A stretch of DNA of 64,000 nt, taken from assembly GCA_024529925.1 (NCBI GenBank), contig JAFEUB010001535.1, forward strand, positions 248,001 to 312,000, in the 5' to 3' direction. This document shows positions 40,401-55,100 of this stretch, piece by piece (the first letter of the stretch is position 1; the number at the start of each line of letters is the position of its first letter). The notes below the pieces were generated by a model. The model saw only the letters and a list, made by a program, of their open reading frames with translations. It was not told where the DNA came from and searched no databases. The position numbers and the translations under genes are program-made. The DNA is from Ophthalmolycus amberensis. Taxonomy: Eukaryota; Chordata; Actinopteri; Perciformes; Zoarcidae.

Positions 40401-43400
40401 GGGAACCAGAATGAAAAATGTATTAACATTTCAAACCAAGTTTCTTTTGTCACTGCCACCTCAACCATTTCTGTCGAAGCTCTCCTTGCTTTCAACAGGA
40501 AAGACACTGCGTTCCCTTGGGTGCAAAACCACTACAAGATTGTGTTAGGATATTGCCCCAATTAAGCCATCTCACGCAAATATAGAAGATTGGAGCTCGT
40601 GAACACCCATTATCTTTTTGCTCAGTGCCAAGCTCTGCAGCGCAATAAAAGTGCACAATAAAGCCGATTAACTTTGACTCAGTGCTGGAGCGTGACGCTG
40701 AAAACGAGAGGAGCAGGAACGAGTTGTGCAGTTACTGGAGAGGAAATAATTACCAGGGGAAATAAACAAAATACAGAAAATAAAATAAAAACATGAATGG
40801 CAAGGAGGGTTATGTAAAAAACGCAATAAAGTTATATTATTATGTTATTATTCATAAAAGCAGATGACATCAGATATCTGACTCATCTGTTTCGGAAATG
40901 TCCTAAACTGCATAAAGAATTAGAGATTCATTCCCCTGTGCACATCAGCAGCACTCTCAAAATGCAGTAAAACTACTGACAGAGGATAGAGTTATGGTTT
41001 GCCAACTGAAACAGCCGTGGTTTAAGTTTAGATGATAATTTGAAAAAAACAACAGAAATTCCAAATATTTTTTATATATCAGAATATCCTTGTGTCTAAA
41101 GTAACACGGGCAGAAACAAAGGACATAAGGGTTTTCTGCTACCTTAATGACATTTCAACGTCAGTCTACTTAGCAAGTCTACTTACGGTTTCCCTGTCAG
41201 ATAGCAGAAAGAAAAGATCACTTTGGCGCACTCTATTTTGACTATTCGCTGTACAATTAGTTTTCAAGATACTTTGATAGTGTCACTCTAAATGGCAGCT
41301 GGAGAGGCACAGCACATTTGGCTATAGCATTCATCTGTTTTTTATCTGAACCATATCCTTAGAGGGGAAGTGAGGACTGTATTTCTAATGACTCTTTAAT
41401 GAAAACTCCCAGTTTTCAGAAAATGACATGTCGAAAAAAAGCGATGAAACTTATTTGCCATCCCTTCTTCTCATTCCCCAAATCAAACACCTTGAAAGAT
41501 AAGCTGACTTTTAATAAATTGGCTACAAGGAGAGAGAGAGACAGAATGAGGAAGGAAGTGCTAAAGAAAAAAGAGGAGAGAGAGGGAGATGGAGAGAGAG
41601 AGAGAGAGTGAGAGAGAGGGCAATCAAGCTTGAGGCTTATTAGTTCCACCAGTTCACATCCTCCCTCTAATACCTGCGCTGTTGTATCCTTTGCATCTTA
41701 AGCAGTGGTGTTTGCTTTGGGCTAAAACTTGGGCATTGCTTGATCATGCAGACACACTATAGCTCACACATATGCACACATTTAGGTAATGTAACGTGTG
41801 TGTGTGGGTGTGTGTTTGTCTTGCAGCAGGTGGTCAAGGAAACCTAGGAGAAAGTAAATCAAAGAGAGGAAAAGTCATGAAGTTGTGTGTGTGTGTGTGT
41901 GTGTGCAGCGGCCTGCACAAGAATAAAATGACACAGGGGGTAATGGAAATGGAGTGCAAAAGCAAGAGAGAGGAACCGAAAGGGACGCAAAAAGGTAGAG
42001 GGGGTGAAAGGTTGAGCGAGAGAGCGCTTGATAAAGTTTCCACCTTGAGAGTGTGTGGAATAACAATGACTACATTGGAGTGTGTGTCAAGGACAACTGC
42101 CATCACACAAGGGAGCTGATAGAAAACCTTCAACAGAGACGGGGAGGATGTGAGGAGGTGTGCCATAAATGACATATTCCTGAGTATATTGCTCTTTTTG
42201 TACGGATGGATATGTATGAAATAATAGACATGTAGTGAAAGCATTGACATAAGAGCAGCTCACGGGGGAATCGCATCGACTCCGCATCATGCATGAAAGT
42301 GGAGCACCGGCAGAGATTTATGAATTAAATAAAAGGTGGCATAAGAGATACGTGTGAAGAGAGTCAGAGAGAGAGAAGATCAGCAGATCAGTGAAGTCGT
42401 CCCATCTCCTCGAGAGGGATACCCTGACGCCAGGAGGAGAGAGCTCTGTGGAAAACTATGTCTGTGCTTGTTTGTTTGTGCATACACTTACCTCGCCTGC
42501 ATTAACATTCTGCCCTCGGTGCAGAATGACCCAGCGCATAATTACAAACTCTGAAATCCAGATGGTGAACAGAGAAAACATTTCTAATTCATCTTCTGCA
42601 GTTGTTCTGCAGGTGGTACATGGTAAAATTGAGTAGCTCAGCTGATTTGAAAAAAAACAGAGAAATTACAATTTCATCAAAATATATGTGGAGTCAGCTG
42701 TGACATTTCAACGCTATGTGTCGTGACCAAGCACACAGGAAGAGCGCCGGGATTTGAAGCTGATTTTCGTGCCGGCCAAACCGTGGAATTACAACTTCCG
42801 GATCTGTCATGTGATACGCAAGAAGATTTCTTTCCCCATAGAGAGAAAGAGAGTAGATCAATGGATCAACAGTGGAAAATCAACTTCCCAGTACGAACAC
42901 TTAAAATGGCCTTATTTAAACCATTAGGACCTAAAAGTAAAATACACTCATAGCGAAACTCAGAGTTTTGAAGTATTTACAGTCACAGCACACAATTGTA
43001 TTACCACTCAGAAAAATGCACGGCGGCGCAAACCGGGCCATCAATCTATCACTGGTTAGAAACAAGAAATGTGTGCATCTGGAGGCATAGACAACACACA
43101 GTTCAGCACTTGTAAAGGCCATAAAACAGCTCTGAGGTACGGCCCCTGTGCACCTCTGAAGTAGATCTGAAATAAAGGGCCAATAAAAGTGGAAGTCTGT
43201 ATTTATGATGAGGGTGGGAGTCCAAGATGGAAAAAAAGAAGTGTGTGTGAGCAAGGAAGAGGTCTTTGAATGGAGTAGTTTATTTGAGATTTGTCACTTT
43301 AGCGTGACATCTGGTCCTGTGTCTCTTGCATTCACTCCTCTGTTGTGTGCATGTGTCTCATCATGTTGCACTGTTGCTCCCTTACGTCAGTGTTTTCTGA

Positions 43401-46400
43401 TGTACCACCTCTATGACGAAAGGTTTTGTGAACATTAGGAGACTATTTGGTTCAGGTTGTTAAGGCAATCCATGTCATTGAAAATGTAAACATTTGAACA
43501 ATCAACCTGGGGCTAATGATTGTCCGATGAGGACGGCCTCTTTCTGCATCACTTCTAAGAATCCATCAATCCGGCATCATCTCCTCCCTTTCCTTCCCTA
43601 TCTTCACCCCCACATCCGAATAATAATCACCATGTGCGACCCATCTGTTGTTGGGCAAACATCAAATGAGCGATATCTGCCAAATTCGTTTGGCGAGACA
43701 CCACCTTCGGCTGAGAGGGCGAGCCAGAAACAGAGTGTGTGCTGAGGCTGTCGCAGCAGATGCTTTGAGGCAGTCTAGCCTCACTCATCATCGCACCCCC
43801 CCCCCCCCCCACTCGCTGTCCTCACATTCCTATTCCCACACATCTGCTCTGTCTGGTTTTCCTCCAGCCTCCTCCGTCTATCCTGCCCTTTATCCCCTCT
43901 CCTCTCCCCTCTGTCCCGCCCTCGCCTTATAAACCCATTAGCTGTGGTACACACACACACACACACACACTGCTCTGTTATGTAAAGGCTGTGGTTTAAA
44001 CACTGTATGGAGACTGGAGAGAGGGAGAGCTGTGGCATTGATGCGGTATAGCCTCCCTGGAGCAATTCTCTTCTGTGTCTAATAGGGCTATAAATAGTTA
44101 CGATATAACTCCCTTGTTCATAACGTAACTTCTGCCATGCAGTCAGCTGAAAGCTAGTCAGCAAGACGACTGATGGGATCATAGGAGAGGAGATGACTTT
44201 CAAAAGCAGTGATTCATGGAAACCAATGAGATGTTTCGGCAATTTTCGGAAGGCACTGAGCATGGAAGCACTCCTCGTTGTCCAGCCAAATAGATGCTCT
44301 CACAGACTATACTCGCACATAAAAGCTGTGTTAGCTTATGTCTGCATATAAATGATCCTGCCGACGGTTTTGCATGTTTTGGCGATAGTCGAAGAAACAA
44401 CCTTGTCTGCCCACAAGGCGCATGTAGGTGAACAGCTTCTGCGTGCATTAAGCTAACCCTCCTTCATAAATTATTAAAAGAAAAAAACCTTTTAAAACCA
44501 ATAAAAACAACTTTTAGAATGTCTTCACTCAGGAGTTACCTTGTCCTGCTTCAAAGTGAGCCTTTGCTTTTGCCAAACAGCAGCTAATGTCGCCACGAGG
44601 GACAATTTCTGAATTAAATATAGTGTAACAGTAGCGCTAGACTTATTGATGTCAGTTACACAAAATATCTATTTAGAGTTTGCAAACATTAGCTTACTCC
44701 AAAAGCTCAGGTACATACCAGAAAAAGTAAGGCAGAAGCAGCAAAACAGTGTGTTTTAATGCTTATGATGATACTGTTCACTGTTTTCAAAACCATATTA
44801 CATTTTTAGGTTGATTTTCAATTCTCCAGGTAGTCACTGGATGATATCAATTTTTTGGTGTGGTTTTAAAATCAGCCTGGAGTGGCCCGACAGGGGTCAT
44901 TTATCACAGTGATCAATTTGTCATCAAAGTAATGAAAAATCCAAATAAAAGTCACCGACATTGACAAATCTGAGACCCTTTTCATTCCAGTGTACCTGGG
45001 AACGCCTGTGTGCATATGAGCAGGCATTTAAGGCTGCGTCCCAGATCAGATAGTATGATTCTGGCAGTGTCCTCTGATTTTAGCAGAGTGTCAAGCTGTT
45101 TAGCAGTTGTTAGTGAATGTTGCAATTCAGCATGGGAATGAATACAGATGAGGCTGTGTCCAGTGTGTTTTATCACTTTTAGCAGTCTTCACCTACAGGT
45201 ATGCACAGTAAGCACCCGGCATTTTCCGACCATGACTCTTATTACCACAATGCAGCTTTTAAAAAAGAATGTATTTTGAAATGTCCTTAATGTTCTCTCA
45301 GCATTTATTAGAATAAATGAATAATAAACAAATAAAGGATCTACTTTGTGTTGGTGTGTATTTAGGACAGACTCCTTTCCCTCATTCAGTCCCTTTCCTT
45401 TACTCCGGTTTGTTTGTTTCAGAAACCCGGACAAGGGCCTTCAGTTCCTGATCTCTCGAGGCTTCATCCCAGATACTCCCATCGGCGTTGCCCACTTCCT
45501 GCTACAGAGGAAGGGCTTGAGCCGACAGATGATAGGAGAGTTCCTCGGAAACAGCAAGAAGCCCTTCAACAGAGATGTCCTGGAGTGAGTAGCACACGTT
45601 ATTTCTTGAGCACGTTTTAGGATCATTTACCACTCCTCATAAAAAGAGGATTCTCCTTTCCAATTCCTGCATTTTCTGGGAGATCAGGGGTCCGGGGGTC
45701 AACTGCAGGACTGGATTCAATGGAGAGTTTAGCACAAGGAAAATCCTCAGCTTTACTAGTCACAATACTGTATAGTGGTGGTGGAGTCGTGTTGATACCT
45801 GAGCCCAATGATACAGTTTTCAACTCCATTTTGGGGTCAGATGATTCTCTAAAAACCTAAATGTAAAACCTAAATTATAACCACTTTTGTAAAAGCTGTC
45901 ATTTTTGCAGACATTGACATTGGATTATTATATTTCATTTTAGTGAACAAACTGAAGACAAGCTGAAATTGATGTGTCATCATCCAACAAATAAGCCCTC
46001 ATATCGCTTCCAGTTGTGAGACAGAATTGTAGAGGAAGGATAGCAAGCTGAAAATACCTTTCCTGCCCTTATTTGTTTTTCAATTTATTTTATCATTTAT
46101 TCCGAATATATATTGTTTTTGAGATTTCACAAGATTTCATAGGACAATTAAGCTCCTGGTATTTTTACCCGTGGTGTTGGCCAGTGCCATCTTTAAACTC
46201 GATCTCACCAGTTAAGATCAAATGATTTAAAGTCTGTGCCTTTAATGGGGCACAACAGTGACATGACATTCTACCTTGAAAAAGGTGGGCGACTTACATG
46301 AGACAGATTCAAAATTGAAACAGCAGATGCCCAAAGACTTTTAATTCGTATATGGGGCAAGCTCCAAAAGCATTGAATCCTACACTTCCCATGATGCACC

Positions 46401-49096
46401 TCATTAGTTGGTTTTACCAGGGTTCTCAAATTACAAGCTTGAGGGCCAGAGCTTGCCTTTTAAATACCCTTGGATAATTAAGATTTCCTGACTCTTAGTC
46501 CCTATAGGGCAATCTTAAAATAGCTGGATCCTTAAACCCCCATAATGCAACTAATACCATTTTATTCTTAAACCGTCAAGCTCAGATAACAAGTTTATTT
46601 TCTCAGACTCGAAAAAAGCTCCGCCACAGCCACAAAAAGACAGTATACAAATGTTTTCACATGAGTAATACTCTTTATGATTAGTTATCATGCAGTACAG
46701 TGTGTTCTTTACAGCAGAACAAAAATAAAAGGGAAAGAAAATACACATTAAAGCAATGGGGTTAGAGATGCCTCCTTATTTTATTACTCATCACATACAT
46801 GTGAAGACCCTGCAACACACACATGCACACATGACTCACATCCCCCCTCTAAGTGTCATTCCAGGTCATTAACCTGATGGGCATTCTTTTCTTTGAAGTT
46901 CTTTCTCTTTTTTATCTTTCAAGAACTTCCTTACTTTATCTCAGTAATTGTCTTTTTTTATTCGATTACATTCTCTCATTCAGCAATTACTCGGGAATTT
47001 GCATATCAACCCGGGGGAGGTACCGCATATCTTTCTTTTATTCTCTCTTTTGTCCCGAGTTATCAAACCTAGAACACACTTTCAGTCATTGCAAGGGCAG
47101 ACATACCCACAGTACAGCACTCTGCCAAGTTGTTCACCCCAGGCTGCCCTCGTATAATATCCATATTACTTTAAATGGACGCCGTCGATGGCTCCAAATA
47201 CATTGGATTAGCTGGATATGCCTCAAACAGCGGAGCTGTACCTCAGCGCAGGTGACATTGGGACATATAGATGTACATATATTTTCCTACAGTGGAAGTG
47301 ACGTTGAAGAGGAACCTGATAGCAGAGTGCAAAGTGTGTGTGAGAGCACTTTCCAGTGTTGTCACAGGAGAGCAGGGTGAGGGATTGCAGTCCTAACTGT
47401 GAAAAAATCTCTCATGTTGATTTATTGAGCTTGAATGCGTGTGTGAGTGAGTGTGTGAAAGCATGTGGCTTCTGTTTGTGTGTATGTAGGGAGGGTGTGA
47501 ATGCATGTGTGTCTCCATCATGTTGCCTCCTGTATTCCTGAATCTTCCTCCTCCTCCCTATCGAGCTGTGCCTCGTCCGCTTCACATTCCTCCGAGCATA
47601 AACCACAATAGTTAAAACGTCTCAAGTAAATTAAGCCAAATTGTGGTTATAAATTTTGGGTTTCCAAGAAATGCGGCACCCCGAGGAGCCATTTACCGAT
47701 AATGTAGTGTACTTGTTTAGCAGGAAAAACAAAATGTGTTTTCAGGCTGTCATCTGCTCATTTGCTGCTCAAAATACGGCTCCATCTGGTCCGCTGTTTC
47801 CTTTTATTTGCATTATGTGTGCGTGTGTGTGTGTACCTGCCATTGAGCTTTGTAAACACACACTTTAAGCCCTGCTATGCAGACAGATGTGATGTGTATC
47901 CCCTTGCCAGGTACAGTATACAGATCAACAATATGCGTGATGATAACAGTACGTGTGTATACACACATTGTGCGTTAGCCAAGTGCGTGTGTATCTTATT
48001 ATGTTTGAGTGTGCATGAGAAGGAGGTGGGAGGGGGAAGGAGAGGGCTGATGTACTTAGGCTAGAGAGCATCTCGTCTGACGTTACATAAACAAGGAGTG
48101 ACAGCCGGGGAAGAGGGGAGAGAGAGAGGTGGTGGTGCGAGGAAGTGAGTCATGAAGAGGGCGATGAGAGAGGCTCGGCAGTCAAGGGAGTTGATCGAGT
48201 CAGAGGCAGTGTGTACTATAAGCTTTACCTTAGAAAGCATTCGGCTGATTAGGTTTTCTAAATCCAATTACTAGTGGAAAATAATACACAGTGTATTATC
48301 AAAGTGCCTGTTGTATTAGTATACGTGTTAGAAGTAGCAGCTTCCAGTATATTGTACTAATAGCAGTTAACTAACAAAGTCAACACCAAATATGCGTTTA
48401 AAATAGTATTACGGATATTCTGGAAATATGGCGATGATGATGTAGGAGGGTTGGATTCAGGGTCTGGAAAGAGGATAGGGATGAGGGGATGATGGATGAG
48501 GGAGGACGGGAGGAATGGATGGAGGAGAGCAATGTTGACTGGTTTCAGCTGGAGGCGGGAGGGTACCGGGGCGGTCGAGACTCAGAGTGTAGAAGCAGTC
48601 TCTTCGAACGCGATAGGAAAGAAATGAGGGAGAAAATAAAATAAAGTGGTCTGAATGGGGCGGTTGTGAAAACTGATTTAAAGGGGAAGTGAATGACTCA
48701 GGTAATATTAGTTGCATACATAAGACAAGTAGTAGCAAGAATAGTAGCTGTGGTGGTAACGGTAGACCTATGTAGGTCAAATAGTAGTAATAGTACTAGT
48801 GGTGGCAGAAGTGTAGTAGTAGCAGTACCAGTAGTGGTGACTGGAGTGAAACACATACGACTGCTAGGTGTAGTTCTTGTAATTCTCGTGTTGGTGAAAG
48901 TACTAAAGGAAATAGTGTACACTTCATGGTATTTTTGTTGTTAGCGAGTTTTGCAGTGATCTCATGTCGTGATACGCGGTGCGTCTGGAAGTACTGTAGA
49001 CTCAGCTATCTGTCTCCTTTCTGCTGGAGCAGCATGTGTCACAGTCAAGTACCCACCTCATTAACTCTCTTTGTTCACAGTAATCCATCTTCATGT

Positions 49097-49147
<51 letters not shown>

Positions 49148-52100
49148 TGTGTACTCCAGTGTTTTCTGTAGTCCAACAAACAGAAATGATCACTACCTAC
49201 TGTATTTTTGTGAAAAATAATTTTGAGATCAGCAGCATCATCTTTCTTTGAACCATCAACGGGCTGATAATAACCGAGGCAAAGATGATCCTGAACTAGC
49301 GTGGATAGGTTTGGAGTGCCGCATGAAAGCCGGCGATGAGGGTGTTGGAAAAAGACTTTAATTTCATAGTTTGATTATCATTCCACTTTGTACCTCGGCA
49401 GAACACCTCACATCAAAGCAAAGGGAACTTTAAAACCTTCCAACTCGTTCCTAAAGTCACCTTTCACTTCAAAGCCTCATGTCACCTCCAAATTGCCCAC
49501 GTTGTATTTATCCACCTGAAGTCGGCAGGATATTTTGCTTTTTTAATTAAAGTCATTAAGCTGGGGTTGTCAGGTAATAGGGAGGATTTTCTGCTCTGAG
49601 GGATTGTAAGCGTGTACGTGTGCATGTGTGTCTCGGCGGCTGTGGCACGATGAAGATAGCCGGGGTCCAGTCTAATCCCTGGTGCGTGGCTAACAGCTGC
49701 AGTAAGCAGAGTGGTGCTGTGACTGGGGGGGCAGATGAGTGGACTTTTATCTTTAGGTGTACATCCACACATCCACCAATGCCACCAGTGAAGCGGCAGC
49801 CTCTGCCATCATGTCGATATATCGCTCTGAATTTTAATGTTTTCCTTTCCCCCCCCCCCCCCCCCCCCTGTGTCTTCCTTTCCACCGCTGCCTCCATATT
49901 ACATCCATTCCTTCCTGTGCTCAACAGTTGTGTGGTGGATGAGATGGACTTCTCAGGCATGGAGCTGGATGAAGCGCTGAGGAAGTTTCAGGCCCACATT
50001 CGTGTCCAGGGAGAAGCCCAGAAGGTGGAACGCCTTATCGAGGCCTTTAGGTAATTATTAAAGCGGTAGCTGCAGTGAGAGTCCGGGTTCATCGCTCAGT
50101 ATTCTGCACATAAGCGGCCAGTTCCAAAATCTAAATTTGGGTGTGTTTTTCTTGTATTAAACTCTAACCGTTCCTTAAACCTCTTCCCTGATTGTCCAGT
50201 TAAAAAATGGTGGAAATAGATTTGTCCTACTGGTGTCATTTACTTTGTACTATAATGTAAATGTGTTGATATTTGAGCGGATGTAAAAAAGTGAACTGGT
50301 ACACCGTCACCCAAGCGTTACCTCTGGGCTGAACTTGTCTTGCAGGGCTTTAAGATGCAATTCACAGGTTGTTTGATCATGAAATATGCCGACATCAAGT
50401 TCTGAAGACGTGCTGAGGAGGTACAGATGTGAATTTGTGATTTGTGAGACGTGAGCTCAGGCTTCCGTCTCTTTTTCATCAAAGGCCGCTGTATGCCTGA
50501 CAGATACACAAAGAGGGAACATGAAAACAACCTGGTATGACTAGATTTAATCAGAAACAAATCCACAGCCATGCACACAAAAAGAGACACGTGGACATGC
50601 ATAAGCCCCTCAGAAGTAATGGACGAATCACAGACTGAACATGGGAACGTAAATACGCATGAATCTTGGTGACACAGGTATGATCTCAGCAGTCGAGTCA
50701 CACAGCCTCATCTCAACAAACACACACTTTTTTCCCCTTTCTGCGACAGTATAGTGTTGACAATGCAGCCCCCATCTATAGCCAGGGAGCGTCTCATTTC
50801 TATCCACGATTTGCGGCAGGGAGACGATTTGCAGTGCAGCTGTGGCTCTGTGTGTTAATGCTAACTGTTTGCCGTGGCCCCTCTGGAGTTACAACCACCT
50901 GTCACTGCTGTCGAGGTGCCCAATGAGGAGAAAAAAACGCCAGCATTGTCAGTGGGCAGAGAGGTTGGCACAGGTAAGGTTTGGACATCAGGCTGGCTCC
51001 TGCGTGTTATCAGGAGGGGGGGGGTGATGTGGGCGAGGGGACACAAACTGGGAAAAGGAAGGAAAGAAGGGGAGAAAAGGGAGAGAGGGAGGACGGTTTA
51101 TAAATAACCAGCGTTGCGTAACCGCCACTGCCTCTCTGTGCCTGCCTCTCATGCTCCTAGGCTGTGATATGCCTCCAAACACACACACACACACACACAC
51201 AGAGAAAGAGAGAAATCTCCGAAGTAAGTGAAGGGGATTTGAAGCAGCAGTGGAGAAGAGAGAGGGCAAAAGTGAAAAACAGCCAGCAGCCTCAGTATCT
51301 GCTGCGTCAGTGTGCTAATGAATGAGCAAACATGAGCCAGCTCCCAACGCTGCAGATATATTCAGTTTATATTTTCATGTCTGCATTACAGCGTAGTGTC
51401 CTTATTTACTCATCCTGCAGTCACAAACACTTGCTCTATTTTCTATTATGGTTATAGATAAAGATCATGCGACATGTATAATCTTGCACCATCCTCACAG
51501 AGTACATAATGACTGTTGGATTACCCCCATCTTTAGCGATCTGTAACAAAAAATGAAATTAGTTTGGAAGACGGCAGCATGTGCCAAATTTGAAAACAGC
51601 CAAATCCACTCGCTGAGCAGCAGTTTTCTGTCGTTTTACCGCCTTGTTGTTGCTTTTTGGTTGGTCATTTTGTCGATGTCTGTCTGCGCAGAGTAACAGC
51701 ACACTTAGAAAGCAGCACAAATTGAGGCTTTTCACTGCACGGTGCTATAACGATTTACAGACAAGATCATAATTGCTGGTTGCTGTGGAGTCACAGGTTT
51801 CAGACACCGAGATATGAATAAGCATCGGTGTGAAGCCCTATGATTACCAGGCTAAAACAAACACTGTACACCACAAGTACACGTGAAAGCGCTGCTGCTA
51901 TAAGTGGGGGGACACAATTAAATCAGAGGCTCTTCAGTAAAAAAATATATATATACCAGAAATATGAATGTTATTTTCGTCTATGACTATCTAGCAAATA
52001 AGTCATGATTAAACTGGTTATCAATGTTTCCATAACAATGTGCGTATACCAAAACAAGAGCCATATTAGATTCCAATAATGCGTCTCAGTGGGTCTGCAA

Positions 52101-55100
52101 AAAGGTGCTACAGCCTCTATGGAAATAATGACTTATTAAAGTCACAATTAGAGTACACACAGCATCACTCAGCCCACAGGGTCCACACACACACACACCT
52201 TCTCCTCTTACTCTGCATAGTCTGATTACTCACACACAGTGGATGTTGTTCTATTGTATTATTCATTCCCTAACCAGAGTGTCCGTGCACTTCACAGAGA
52301 AACACGTTCTCTCTCTCCTCTGGGCTCTTCTTTCTGAAGCACACCCCAGAAGTAGGTGTCTACAAATCTGTTAGATTCACAGTCCCCGTAACCACAAAAC
52401 GTAGAGGCATTTCCATTCTAAACCTTTTATATTTACGAGTGTATTTTTGTTTTTTGGGGGACCTACATTAAAATGAGCCTGGCCTCTGTCGCGTTCGTTT
52501 GCAGAAGTACCAAAGTCAAGATGTTCATATTTCAAAACTTAGTATTTCTTCTCTTCGTCACAGTAACAACCTGCATAAATCCAGCAAGCAGGCCCATAAA
52601 TGTTGGAGGATGTTTAAATATGGCATCGGTGAAGGTTGTGTGGGTCGACATTCCTACTACCGGTAGGTATAGTGCACGAGCCGTATAACCATCCAATCCA
52701 GTGGGACAAATGTGCTTAAACCAGAGAGACACCGTTTGAGCAGAGCAGCCACATGTGAGGTTGTTGCTGAAAGGCAGCAAACAGCTTCAGATGAAGCCGT
52801 AACTCTTATTTCTGTGCGACACGCTGATGCTCAGCTCGTGACAAGGCATTGATCAGCATGTTGAAGGATGCATTTGGTGTTTTAGGATAACATATTATGT
52901 GTCTTTTTCCCATCTTATCCTTTCCTATCTGTCCCCTTATTCCTGTGCTTTATATATTTTTCTGTCTCATCTCTCTCTGTACTTATCATCCCCTACTGGC
53001 CTCACCTATTCTCTACAAAACAATACCTTCCTGCTCCTTTCTCTCCGTCATGTCGACATGTTTGTGTCCTCTGCCATGACCCACATATATTACTACCTGC
53101 CTTCATCCCTCCACCCTCCACTTTCTTTACTCTGTATTTCTGTTTTTCTGTCTCTACTTCCTTTACACCAACAGTCAGCGCTTCTGCATGTGTAACCCCG
53201 ACGTGGTGCAGCAGTTTCACAACCCAGACACCATCTTCATCCTGGCCTTTGCCATTATTCTGCTCAACACCGACATGTACAGTCCAAACATCAAGCCCGA
53301 CCGCAAGATGATGTTGGAGGACTTCATACGCAACCTACGGGGTAAGTGACGCAGCATGTAAGCTCGTCTGTCGAGGCTCATTAAGGGAGTTAAAGTGACA
53401 GAAATGAGTTGACATAATCGGCTCATGTAATGTTGGATCGTTTTTTAGGTGCACATGTGCTTGTGTGTCATCAGAGGTTTTCTGAGTATTATTATTATTA
53501 TTATTTTGTGGCTATTTCCCAAAAATCAGTAATACTCAATAATCCTTCAACAAGATGAATCAGTGAAAGTGAGTCAGTGTCCAACAGTGTTTGGATCTGT
53601 GTTGAATCAAACCTCGCTGCATAAATTCAGGTAATAAAAAGATAAGGTAATGTTTCTATCCCTGCCGGCCTTGCTTCATGCATTCACAACTCATAGCGAC
53701 ACACCGACAGAAAGCACCTGTAATTCTTGTCTCCCGTATGCAAGACAGATGCTCATTCGCCGACCGCTGAGGACGAGACAGGAGCGTCGTAGTCCTGCTC
53801 TCCCTCTGCGCAATCAATCAGGGAACGCTGAGGTCGATGCAGAACAACTTTAATAGATTCACCCAGACTGTTCCCCGCAATTAGATTCAGTTGAGAAATC
53901 AATTTCGGCATCTTATGCAAATTATAATATGCCACTCTCTCTTGGCCGCTCGATTTGTCTTCTGCTCAGTTTGCTGTGTTTTCTCCGTTTCTCGATGCGT
54001 TCTCTTATCTTGTTTTGTCTCGGTCGTCAGAATATCATTTGGTTTGTTTATTTAGCCGTGTTTCCTTGTTTATATTCTCCCCGATTCTTTATCCTCTTTT
54101 CTTTTCTCCATCACGTCTCTCATACACACGGACAGAAGAATAACTCAATCAACTAATTGACTGAGGTGAAATGCAATTATGCACCAGAAACCAATAGTAA
54201 TGAAGAACCATAGAACATTCATTATCTCAATTAAAACAGACAAAGTCGGTGTCAAAGCTATTCCACAACGGGCCAACATAATACAAACCAGCCTCCATCA
54301 TAAATGAATCCTTTATGTCAGCTCATTGAAAAATGCAAATTGCAGTGTCTCAGTTACTGGACGGAGAGCGTGGTCTCAGATTTACTCGAAATTCAGTTCA
54401 ACATTCTTTCAGTTTTTCAGCTATTTCGTCATAAATCAAACTATTAGACAAATGGAATTTTTGACATGTTGATGGCGCCACTTGAAACCAAAGTTACTGA
54501 GCACCATGGCTGTCAAAATGGCATCTCAATCCATTCAATATTTGAGATATTTCAGTCTGGACCACCAACCAACCGTAATCACCATGCAAAGAGACATAGA
54601 GCAGTGAAGTCGTGAGGAGTGTAAGGAAAGAGGCAATCGGCAAAAAAAGAAAGTCACTTATTTATCTGACACTTTACACACATATCCCCCCCCCCCCGGA
54701 CATCTCCTCCACTCCCTCCGACTCCATAATGTGTAGCGATGTCTCAGCGGTGTCCCAGGGTGCCTCACTGTCACCGCCATCACTTGTGGCGGCTTCATTT
54801 TCTCCAAAACACATCCTGCCCCATTGGAAACTCAATGTACCACGCAGCACGGGATACAGCTGTGCGGGTATAATGGGGAGCATCTCGAGGGCAACCTTTC
54901 AACCTAATGACATACCTAAAGCTCATACCTGCGTCGAAATGCCACGGCCTTGAACTGCACTGTGTTCCAGACAGAAAGTCTTCTCCGTGTGTTAACCTTT
55001 CACTTGCCAATTAACCTCCTCTCACACTGCCTTCTGTCATTACTTAATGGAGATAGTGAAAGACACAATTTTCAAAGAAGTACAGATGAGGAGAGACAGA

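Larger units (their letters stand above)
38313..45422 (+). other. iqsec3 intron C-D, 7,110 bp
   Basis: Begins GTGAGT and ends TTTGTTTCAG. It holds a GA-rich purine tract (41529-41622), (GT)n at about 41885-41905 and (AC)n at 43949-43970. The rest shows no gene or recognisable element. Confidence 0.9.
45585..49927 (+). other. iqsec3 intron D-E, 4,343 bp
   Basis: Begins GTGAGT and ends CTCAACAG. It contains a degenerate GTA-rich stretch (48727-48845), a long (GT)n array (49098-49153) and a C20 run close to the acceptor. I see no other feature. Confidence 0.9.

Noticed and set aside
43781..44263. 160-residue minus frame
   Set aside because: It reads through poly-C and (AC)n repeats and has no conserved motif.
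46853..47380. 175-residue + frame rich in Phe, Leu and Ser
   Set aside because: T-rich intron sequence gives hydrophobic residues. No domain or splice support.
48693..48944. Valine-rich open frames on both strands
   Set aside because: A product of the degenerate GTA repeat.
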